A stretch of DNA of 64,000 bases from Deroplatys truncata (taxonomy: Eukaryota > Arthropoda > Insecta > Mantodea > Mantidae), in contig CM060985.1 in the NCBI GenBank assembly GCA_030765065.1, positions 173,622,096 through 173,686,095 of the forward strand. Direction: 5' to 3'. Position 1 is the stretch's first letter. The number at the start of each line of letters is the position of its first letter. The notes under the pieces are model-generated. The model had not been told where the DNA came from. It saw only the letters and a program-made list of their open reading frames with translations, and searched no databases. The translations under genes were made by a program, and so were the position numbers. Shown one piece after another: positions 55,610 through 64,000 of this stretch.

Positions 55610-56095
55610 TAGTGTTTCGGGGTTTTCTCTGGTTGGTAGACGAATGCAAGCTGTTTCTGCTTTTTCATAGGTTTTCCCAAAATTGAAAATGCATATATAT
55701 TGTAACACAAATGTGTGCAGTGCAAAAGAAAATAAAAATTAAATAGGCACACACACACACACACACACACACCCGTTGCAGTTGCCATACTTATATTATT
55801 CGTCTTTTCCTTTTTTCTTTTTTTTCTTTTTTCGTTTTTTTAAAAAATAACTAGTTTTGGGGGGTTTTCTTCGGTTGGTAACGAATGCAAGCTCTTTCTG
55901 CTTTTTCATAGGTTTTCCCGGGTTGGTAGGCGTTTTCTGTAGTGGTTGACGAAGCCGTTTCTAATTTTCGAGGTTTTCTCAGGTTTTTAGTGGTTGTCCC
56001 TGCCCGGTAGGCAAATGATGAAGTTTTACCTTGTCGGCGCACGGATACTAGGCACATACTCGCACACACACACACACATTTAATAGTAGCATGTA
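55610..56095. repeat. irregular GGTTTTC.CGGTTGGTAGGCG repeats and CA tracts
   Basis: GGTTTTC..GGTTGGTAG recurs near 55621, 55862 and 55911, with variants near 55971 and 55991. A (CA)n tract lies at 55747-55774. The minus-strand ORF at 55851-56099 follows from this repeat and is not a recognised protein. Confidence 0.55.
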
Positions 56096-56096
56096 G

Positions 56097-56310
56097 CAAA
56101 CTGTTTTTGAAAAATGCTTAACCAGCTTTAAGATCAACCAACATCACTACGCACTGATATACCTAGGTTTTTAAAGCGGTACAGACGCCCTTTGCACAGA
56201 CGTAATTTAACTATACCAAAAACCTGGTACTGGGCCATCGTAATGGTCGCTAGCGTACGTAGGAGCAGGGTTCTCATTGCCGGTCGAAAGCGGTCAAAAA
56301 AGTGTACTAT
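56097..56310. repeat. duplicated block 2, right copy
   Basis: Near-identical to 54930-55165, including AGCGGTCAAAAAAGTGTAC at its end. The next 170 bp repeat the GGTTTTC and CGCACGGATACTAGGCACAT motifs seen near 55985-56060. Confidence 0.8.
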
Positions 56311-56576
56311 CTTGTTTTCATGGGTTTTCCAGATCGGTAGGCGTTAGAATACTCTTAGAGCTTTTTTCAGGTTTTTCGTGGTTGTCCCTGTCCGGTAGGC
56401 AAATGATGAAGTTTTTCTATAATGTCGTCGTTTTGGCTTGTGGCGCACGGATACTAGGCACATACTCGCACACACACACTATAATAGTAGCGTATAAAAA
56501 TTTAACAAACAAAATCTACACAATGACAAAATTGAAAATGTATATATATTTTAACACAAAAGTGTGCAGTGCAAAC

Positions 56577-59500
56577 GATTTTCTAGCCCCTAGTGAGTGT
56601 AAAATTGCGTTTACTTCACTTCTTTCAAACTGCTTAAAAATCATATAAATGGTTGTTTCACGTCATAATAAGCCTATATATACCAAGAATACTGAGTTTT
56701 TAAAAAGTCAAGAAATTGGATTTTCTAGCTCCTAGTGAGTGTAAAATCGCGTTTACTTCACTTCTTTCAAACTGCTTAAAATTCATATAAATGGATGTAT
56801 CACCTCATAATAAGCCTCTATATACCAAGAATATTGAATTTTTAACAAGTAAAGAAAATCGATTTTCTAGCCTCTAGTGAGTGTTAAATCGCGTTTACTT
56901 CACTTCTTTCAAACTTCGAAATAATCATATAAATGGTTGTTTCACGTCATAATAAGCCTATATATACCAAAAATACTGAGTTTTTAAAAAGTCAAGAAAA
57001 TGGATTTTCTAGCACCTAGTGAGTGTAAAATCTCGTTTACTTCACTTCTTTCAAACTGCTTAAAAATCATATAAATGGTTGTTTCACGTCATAATAAGCC
57101 TATATATACCAAGAATACTCAGTTTTTAAAAAGTCAAGAAATTGGATTTTCTTGCTCCTAGTGAGTGTAAAATCGCGTTTACTTCACTTCTTTCAAACTG
57201 CTTAAAATTCATATAAATGGATGTATCACCTCATAATAAGCCTCTATATACCAAGAAAATCGATTTTCTAGCCCCTAGCGAGTGTAAAATCGCGTTTACT
57301 TCACTTCTTTCAAACTGCTTAAAAATCATATAAATGAATGTATCACCTCATAATAAGCCTCTATATACCAAAAATACTGAGTATTCAAAAAGTCAAGAAA
57401 ATCGATTTTCTAGCCTCTAGTGAGTGTTAAATCGCGTTTACTTCACTTCTTTCAAACTTCGAAATAATCATATAAATGGTTGTTTCACGTCATAATAAGC
57501 CTATATATACCAAAAATACTGAGTTTTTAAAAAGTCAAGAAAATGGATTTTCTAGCACCTAGTGAGTGTAAAATCTCGTTTACTTCACTTCTTTCAAACT
57601 GCTTAAAAATCATATAAATGGTTGTTTCACGTCATAATAAGCCTATATATACCAAGAATACTCAGTTTTTAAAAAGTCAAGAAATTGGATTTTCTAGCTC
57701 CTAGTGAGTGTAAAATCGCGTTTACTTCACTTCTTTCAAACTGCTTAAAATTCATATAAATGGATGTATCACCTCATAATAAGCCTCTATATACCAAGAA
57801 TATTGAATTTTTAACAAGTAAAGAAAATCGATTTTCTAGCCTCTAGTGAGTGTTAAATCGCGTTTACTTCACTTCTTTCAAACTTCGAAATAATCATATA
57901 AATGGTTGTTTCACGTCATAATAAGCCTATATATACCAAAAATACTGAGTTTTTAAAAAGTCAAGAAAATGGATTTTCTAGCACCTAGTGAGTGTAAAAT
58001 CTCGTTTACTTCACTTCTTTCAAACTGCTTAAAAATCATATAAATGGTTGTTTCACGTCATAATAAGCCTATATATACCAAGAATACTCAGTTTTTAAAA
58101 AGTCAAGAAATTGGATTTTCTAGCTCCTAGTGAGTGTAAAATCGCGTTTACTTCACTTCTTTCAAACTGCTTAAAATTCATATAAATGGATGTATCACCT
58201 CATAATAAGCCTCTATATACCAAGAAAATCGATTTTCTAGCCCCTAGTGAGTGTAAAATCGCGTTTACTTCACTTCTTTCAAACTTCGAAAAAATCATAT
58301 AAATGGTTGTTTCACGTTATAATAAGCCTATATACCAAGAATACTGAGTTTTTAAAAAGTCAAGAAATTCGATTTTCTAGCTGCTAGTGAGTGTAAAATC
58401 GCGTTTACTTCACTTCTTTCAAACTGCTTAAAATTCATATAAATGGATGTATCGCCTCATAATAAGCCTCTATATACCAAGAATATTGAGTTTTTAAAAA
58501 GTCAAGAAAATCGATTTTCTAGCCCCTAGCGAGTGTAAAATCGCGTTTACTTCACTTCTTTCAAACTGCTTAAAAATCATATAAATGGATGTATCACCTC
58601 ATAATAAGCCTCTATATACCAAAAATACTGAGTATTCAAAAAGTCAAGAAAATCGATTTTCTAGCCCCTAGCGAGTGTAAAATCGTGTTTACTTCACTTC
58701 TTTCAAACTGCTTAAAAATCATATAAATGGTTGTTTCACGTTATAATAAGCCTATATATACCAAGAATACTGAGTTTTTAAAAAGTCAAGAAATTCGATT
58801 TTCTAGCTGCTAGTGAGTGTAAAATCGCGTTTACTTCACTTCTTTCAAACTGCTTAAAATTCATATAAATGGATGTATCACCTCATAATAAGCCTCTATA
58901 TACCAAGAATACTGAGTTTTTAAAAAGTCAAGAAAATCGATTTTCTAGCCCCTAGCGAGTGTAAAATCGCGTTTACTTCACTTCTTTCAAACTGCTTAAA
59001 AATCATATAAATGAATGTATCACCTCATAATAAGCCTCTATATACCAAAAATACTGAGTATTCAAAAAGTCAAGAAAATCGATTTTCTAGCCCCTAGTGA
59101 GTGTAAAATCGCGTTTACTTCACTTCTTTCAAACTTCGAAAAAATCATATAAATGGTTGTTTCACGTTATAATAAGCCTATATATACCAAGAATACTGAG
59201 TTTTTAAAAAGTCAAGAAATTCGATTTTCTAGCTGCTAGTGAGTGTAAAATCGCGTTTACTTCACTTCTTTCAAACTGCTTAAAATTCATATAAATGGAT
59301 GTATCACCTCATAATAAGCCTCTATATACCAAGAATATTGAGTTTTTAAAAAGTCAAGAAAATCGATTTTCTAGCCCCTAGCGAGTGTAAAATCGCGTTT
59401 ACTTCACTTCTTTCAAACTGCTTAAAAATCATATAAATGAATGTATCACCTCATAATAAGCCTCTATATACCAAAAATACTGAGTAATCAAAAAGTCAAG

Positions 59501-60197
59501 AAAATCGATTTTCTAGCCCCTAGCGAGTGTAAAATCGTGTTTACTTCACTTCTTTCAAACTGCTTAAAAATCATATAAATGGTTGTTTCACGTTATAATA
59601 AGCCTATATATACCAAGAATACTGAGTTCTTAAAAAGTCAAGAAATTCGATTTTCTAGCTGCTAGTGAGTGTAAAATCGCGTTTACTTCACTTCTTTCAA
59701 ACTGCTTAAAATTCATATAAATGGATGTATCACCTCATAATAAGCCTCTATATACCAAGAATACTGAGTTTTTAAAAAGTCAAGAAAATCGATTTTCTAG
59801 CCCCTAGCGAGTGTAAAATCGCGTTTACTTCACTTCTTTCAAACTGCTTAAAAATCATATAAATGAATGTATCACCTCATAATAAGCCTCTATATACCAA
59901 AAATACTGAGTATTCAAAAAGTCAAGAAAATCGATTTTCTAGCCCCTAGTGAGTGTAAAATCGCGTTTACTTCACTTCTTTCAAACTTCGAAAAAATCAT
60001 ATAAATGGTTGTTTCACGTTATAATAAGCCTATATATACCAAGAATACTGAGTTTTTAAAAAGTCAAGAAATTCGATTTTCTAGCTGCTAGTGAGTGTAA
60101 AATCGCTTTTACTTCACTTCTTTCAAACTTCGAAAAAATCATATAAATGGTTGTTTCACGTCATAATAAGCCTTCATATACCAAAAATACTGAGTTT
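56577..60197. repeat. 142-bp satellite array with trimeric higher-order structure
   Basis: About 26 head-to-tail units start GATTTTCTAG at 56577, 56719, 56861, 57003, 57145, 57262, 57404 and so on to 60075. The step is 142 bp except two identical 117-bp deletions (57145, 58114) and one of 140 bp (58231). Unit variants recur every third unit (426 bp). In the right half, cytosine-rich, GCTGCT and GCGAG types cycle, and two versions of the third type alternate, giving an 852-bp super-period. Many junctions form the palindrome GAAAATCGATTTTC. No ORF. AT-rich, nucleosome-scale unit. Confidence 0.95.
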
Positions 60198-60255
60198 TCT
60201 TCGTACTCACCTATAAGAGATAGAGGGTAGAGGTCATACGAACGTAACACTTGAA
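60198..60255 (+). mobile_element. family D right-end fragment (D11) at the satellite edge
   Basis: ACTCACCTATAAGAGATAGA and GGGTAGAGGTCATACGAACG, then TAACACTTG, match the D right end and its downstream sequence. Only this end is present. Confidence 0.45.
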
Positions 60256-60737
60256 AATTTTTATTCTGCAGTTGGTGTTACTCCTTAGAAAGGAAGTATC
60301 TGCTGATTCTATTTAATTCTTACATTTTACATAACACGTATGCACGGCACAACACAAAAACACTACACACGACACTCATAGTTTTAAATATTGCACTAGT
60401 GGGGGTGCAAGCTGAACCACTATTAACAACAGGTAGCAAGCGTTATAGTTCTGCTCACTTTAGTATCGGAGAAAACAGTAAAAAGAATCATTCTCATTTG
60501 CAGCACTACGTGCAAAGACCGTGTGCTGATGTGTGTGTAAAATGAGCGTGAGAAACGGATGTTCGTCAGCGATAAAATCTTTTAAATGCAGTTTTATTGT
60601 CGATGGTAGGGATCGTGCAGTGGTGGATCGTGACAGGAAATGCACTGCAAATGACTGCGTTTACAACTTGACAATTTGTGGCGAAATAAGGCATTTAACT
60701 CGACGCGTATGCTGAAACTGCGGTTGCGATAAGCGAG
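60256..60737. other. spacer between satellites, no recognised gene
   Basis: The open frame at 60533-60715 is unplaced. No repeats shared elsewhere. Confidence 0.45.
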
Positions 60738-61744
60738 CTTCGTGTCCACGGAGACCTTAGTGCTAGGCAACTATACCTCTGTTTCTATACGTGAACGGCA
60801 GATTGCAGCTTCGATACGTGTCCACGGAGACCTTAGTGCTAGGCAACTGTACCTCTGTTTCTATACGTGAACGGCAGATTGCAGCTTCGATACGTGTCCA
60901 CGGAGACCTTAGTGCTATGCAACTGCACCTCTGTTTCTATACGTGAACGGCAGATTGCAGCTTCGATACGTATCCACGGAGACCTTAGTGCTAGGCAACT
61001 GCACCTCTGTTTCTATACGTGAACGGCAGATTGCAGCTTCAATACGTGTCCACGGAGACCTTAGTGCTAGGCAACTGTACCTCTGTTTCTATACGTGAAC
61101 GGCAGATTGCAGCTTCGATACCTGTCCACGGAGACCTTAGTGCTAGGCAATTGTACCTGTGTTTCTATACGTGAACGTCAGATGGCAGCTTCGATACGTG
61201 TCCACGGAAACCTTGGTGCTAGGCAACTGTACCTCTGTTTCTATACGTGAACGGCAGATTGCAGCTTCGATACGTGTTCACGGAGACCTTAGTGGTAGGC
61301 AACTGCACCTCTGTTTCTATACGTGAACGGCAGATTGCAGCTTCGATACGTGTCCACGGAGACCTTAGTGCTAGGCAACTGTACCTCTGTTTGTATACGT
61401 GAAGTGCAGATTACAGCTTCGATACGTGTGCACGGAGACCTTAGTGCTAGGCAACTATACCTCTGTTTCTATACGTGAACGGCAGATTGCAGGTTCGATA
61501 CGTGTCCACGGAGATCTTAGTGCTAGGCAACTATACCTGTTTCTATACGTGAACGGCAGATTGCAGCTTCGATACGTGTCCACGGAGACCTTAGTGCTAG
61601 GCAACTGTACCTGTGTTTCTATACGTGAACGTCAGATGGCAGCTTCGATACGTGTCCACGGAGACCTTAGTGCTAGGCAACTGTACCTCTGTTTCTATAC
61701 GTGAACGGCAGATTGCAGCTTCGATACGTGTCCACGGAGACCTT
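60738..61744. repeat. 76-bp tandem repeat array
   Basis: CCTTAG of the unit recurs at 60755, 60831, 60907, 60983, 61059, 61135, 61211, 61287, 61363, 61439, 61515, 61589, 61665 and 61741: about 13 units of 76 bp (one of 74). Each has TATACGTGAACGGCAGATTG and GATACGTGTCCACGGAGACC, hence two ACGTG cores per unit. A variant (GTCAGATGGC) at about 61167 recurs about six units later. The frame through it at 61399-61704 repeats the unit out of phase and is not a gene. Confidence 0.95.
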
Positions 61745-61759
61745 TCGCTTCAGGTGACA

Positions 61760-61952
61760 AAATAACACTAGGCACTTGTGTGCCGTGGTGTAAGCCGCAA
61801 TCACGGCATTGGTAGCGTGGATCTCCTTGGGGCTCTCCTCGGAGTTACCTCAACACCACGTACATGACCTGGTTCGTCACGGGTACGCAGGTCTGCACTA
61901 CCACTTCCTCGGCGTTGAGCAGGCCCAGGAGGCGATCGTACCGGTACACCAG
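61760..61952 (-). pseudogene. family B DNA polymerase fragment (Polinton/virus-like), broken
   Basis: Minus strand, GC-rich codons. One frame (61952-61848) contains YRYDRLLGLLNAEEVV and ends at a stop. A frame offset by one base (61846-61772) contains EIHATNAVIAAYTTAH. The latter resembles the 'TN..IAA.TTA.ARL.L' motif of protein-primed family B DNA polymerases in Polinton/Maverick elements and some insect virus-like elements. A stop lies directly before the first frame. It is short, frameshifted and cut by the 76-bp array. It could be an endogenous relic of such an element; the exact source is unknown. Confidence 0.4.
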
Positions 61953-61984
61953 CTAGCACGTGGACATGTTATCGCGCTGTGGTG

Positions 61985-62215
61985 TTGCGTGTGTGAGGTA
62001 TGGAAACTCAAGGACGCAAAACATGCACGACCGAGGGTTAAAACGCAGAACAAGTAGTGACGTGGAACGTTGTGATTGGTGAAAATAAGACGATCTCTGA
62101 TAGGTGGACAAATTGAAATAACGTGATGTGATAGGCGAAAATAAAATCAAAGGTGATTGGATGAAAAATGACGAGAAGGAATTAGCGGTGAATTTGTGAA
62201 CTAAGATGGCGAAGA
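61985..62215. repeat. diverged third copy of the CCAAT-box block
   Basis: GTGACGTGGAACGTTGTGAT then TGGTGAAAATAAG, later GGTGATTGGATG and AAGATGGCGAAG, follow the order of blocks at 54.25 and 55.38 kb. It lies just upstream (on the minus strand) of the polymerase-like fragment. Confidence 0.55.
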
Positions 62216-62299
62216 TTTTTTTTTAAAAAGAAAGGATAATATAAGTATGGCAACTGTAACGGTTTACGGCAAACGCGCGCCGCGCAATGCGTCACGCCG

Positions 62300-63055
62300 G
62301 GCAATAAAACAAAAACCATATTGAGCAAGAATTGCTGAATGAAGTCGAAAATGATCCAGAACTTCTAAAGAAGGTTGTAACAGGTGACGAAATATGGGTA
62401 TATGGGTATGACGTCGAAACTAAGCCCAGTTGTCCCAGTGGAAACTGCTTGAAGAGCCAAGACCGAAAAAAGCTGGACTAGTTCGATCACATGTGAAGGA
62501 TCTGCTCACTGTTTTCTTTGATTACAATGGGATAGTACATCAGGAGTTCCCGCCTTATGGTCGTACGGTCAATAAGGAATACTACCTGGAAGTTATGCGC
62601 CGTTTGCGTGAAGCAATCCGAAGAAAACGACCAGAATTGTGGCCAAACCACTCGTGGACATTCCATCACTATAATGTACCCACTCACACCTCAATGCTTG
62701 TTCGTGACCTTTTGGAAAAAAAAGCAAACAAACAAAAAAAAACGTTATGCTGCCTCAGCTACTGTATTCGCCAGACATGGTCCCCTGCAACTTCTTTCTA
62801 TTCCCGAGGCTGAAGAGAACCACGAAAGGACGACGTTTTGCCACCATTGACGAGATAAAAACAGAATCGCTGAAGTAGTTGAATACCATAACGAAAAGTA
62901 AGTTCCAGAAGTGCTTCCAAGATTGGAACAAGCGCTGGCACAACTGTATTATATCTAAGGGGGGATTACTTTGAAGGACACAAATTTGATGTTGATGATT
63001 AATAAACATTCTTTAAGAAAAACCAAAATTCCCGTTACTTTTTGGTCACACCTCG
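62300..63055 (+). mobile_element. mariner element, lineage 3 relative, left-truncated
   Basis: The right end CGAGGTGTGACCAAAAAGTA (inverted) finishes at 63055 before TA. The left end is missing. The TIR and protein resemble the intronic mariner at 20.2-21.5 kb. Confidence 0.8.
62310..62960 (+). pseudogene. mariner transposase, C-terminal half, frameshifted
   Basis: Readable pieces: NEVENDPELLKKVVTGDEIW (first Asp, near 62340-62396), VYGYDVETKPSC, then HSWTFHHYNVPTHTSMLVRD, where the second catalytic position 'HHDNAP.H' reads Tyr instead of Asp. An insertion of an A-rich tract lies near 62717-62740. The 'SPDMVPCNFFLFPRLK' region follows in another frame, with Asn at the third acidic position. 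Dead. Confidence 0.8.
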
Positions 63056-63264
63056 TATGCCGTCAGCGTTGCTTTGGGAGGCATTCTACTGCCCTTCATA
63101 GTTGCAGAATGTATAACAGGAGGAGATGTGTGTATCTGTTTAGCATTTCGCGTATGCAGTGATGTCCTGTTTTACGTGCACAGTTCTATATTATTTACAT
63201 ATCAATATATAACTTTGAGCAATAGCTTTACTCAACATCACTTATAAAAACCATGTTTAAGTGT

Positions 63265-63555
63265 ATAACTAAATAAAACCCTGTTTTGTACAATATCTCC
63301 ACAAAAAATATTTTTAATGGCAACATAATGTAAAACTGAAATACATTACACCTTTTACCCTCAAACAGCATTTACTAGACATTGGTATCATCTGTCCAAT
63401 CTAAATATACAACTAAACAAAACACTGTTTTGAAAATATCTCCTTGAAAAACTATCTTTAATGACAGTATAATGTAATACTAAAGTAAATTATAGTTTTT
63501 ACTCTCATAGAGGACACATTTACTAGACATTATTTTAATAATCTGTCCATGCGAA
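63265..63555. repeat. tandem duplication, about 145-150-bp unit
   Basis: CATTTACTAGACATT recurs at about 63368 and 63519, ATCTGTCCA follows each, and AACATAATGTAA / AGTATAATGTAA with CTGTTTTG occur in the same order in both halves. Diverged by roughly 20% by eye. Confidence 0.6.
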
Positions 63556-63718
63556 TAAGCAATGCCTTCAAATGGCAAATTGGCTTCCCACATACCCACA
63601 ATGTTTCCCCCCATGCAACTCCGAAATATCTGCATACATCGCGTGAGCTACAGTTAACACACTCCACTGCTTGGTCGAACAACAAAGGCAGAACCGCCAC
63701 ACACACCCCTTCCTACTA

Positions 63719-64000
63719 CGAGGGACACTATTTATAGTTTGAGCCTTGGCAACCCTGAATGTTGTAGGTGCCATCTGACGTTTCCAATGGAAAGTTTGAC
63801 ATTTTTGACCATAATCCACTTCAAACATTTTGTCAATAGAGCATAATTTGTTTTGTTTACATTAACTTGAAAATTGTGTGTCAACAAAAACATGGAATTA
63901 ACATGCAATGATTTATTATGACTTTCGACGTAGATTATCAAGACAAGAGTGCATCGATCAACTAACTTCCACATTTGGCGACGAAGCTCCATCCTTTAGC
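63719..64000 (+). mobile_element. mariner element, lineage 4, left end, cut by the window edge
   Basis: After TA (63717-63718) it starts CGAGGGACACTATTTATAG. The ATG at 63892 opens MELTCNDLL. After a frameshift the text YDFRRRLSRQECIDQLTSTF then GDEAPSFS matches the first helix-turn-helix of mariner transposases ('F..G.S..E....L...FG..APS..TV'). A stop and a shift show it is already damaged. Confidence 0.75.
63892..64000 (+). pseudogene. mariner transposase N-terminus (lineage 4), partial
   Basis: This is the start of the transposase of the element above; the rest lies beyond the window. The frame breaks within the first 10-15 codons, with TGA after MELTCNDLL, so this copy probably does not encode a working enzyme. 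Confidence 0.7.

Noticed and set aside
55851..56099. 82-codon minus-strand ORF
   Set aside because: It is built from the irregular GGTTTTC repeats and a CA tract.
56577..60197. Regular repeats considered as a CRISPR array
   Set aside because: Whole 142-bp units repeat head to tail without unique spacers; it is a eukaryotic satellite.
61399..61704. 101-codon ORF inside the 76-bp array
   Set aside because: 76 is not a multiple of three, so the frame cycles through repeat phases; no conserved protein is implied.

Overview
The window looks like transposon-dense, AT-rich nuclear DNA of an arthropod, most likely an insect. The evidence is host exons with canonical GT/AG introns, several mariner lineages, tRNA-derived SINEs, non-LTR and LTR retrotransposon remnants, and long satellite DNA. 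There are no bacterial-type operons. I cannot name the species.

The only host gene I can support is the C-terminal end of an Eplin/LIMA1/Xirp-type LIM-domain protein on the + strand: exons at 19548-19681 and 21884-22073, stop at 22071-22073, poly(A) signal at 22609. The intron between them holds a dead mariner. Upstream exons were not found here.

Layout. 1-5.3 kb: a piggyBac-like remnant with a SINE and a non-LTR tail inside it, then a Tc1-like remnant. 5.3-10.1 kb: several copies of a non-coding dispersed element (family D), a 0.5 kb transposon with about 150-bp inverted ends, and a mariner nested in a D copy. 11.7-17.5 kb: a 98-bp palindrome, an LTR-like repeat, a mariner split by a LINE, and another IS630-Tc1-mariner (ITm) element. 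17.9-22.6 kb: a terminal-inverted-repeat (TIR) element holding a second LTR-like copy, then the LIM exons. 23-25.6 kb: mostly empty, with an (AAT)n tract and a polyadenylated retro-insertion. 25.7-31.8 kb: the best-preserved mariner, then a 4.8 kb nest of an ITm element, opposed LTR-like sequences and a SINE. 32-38.6 kb: RNase H-type LINE pieces, a TTAA-ended element and a hAT-like element with its duplicated target. 39.4-49.7 kb: more D copies, TIR elements, a SINE and a minus-strand LINE. 50-53.9 kb: a second SINE family and simple repeats. 53.9-56.5 kb: a GC-richer mosaic of duplicated blocks with clustered CCAAT and ATGGCGG motifs. 56.58-60.2 kb: a 142-bp satellite with a three-unit higher-order structure. 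60.7-61.7 kb: a separate 76-bp satellite. 61.8-62.0 kb: a small, broken, minus-strand fragment resembling protein-primed family B DNA polymerases (Polinton or virus-like). 62.3-64 kb: two more mariners, one running off the window.

None of the transposon genes appears to encode an intact enzyme. The closest is the mariner at 25.8-26.9 kb, which keeps its DDD triad. The window reads as layered insertions around one conserved gene, and the insertion order can be read from which elements interrupt which. All family names are from pattern recognition; no database search was run.
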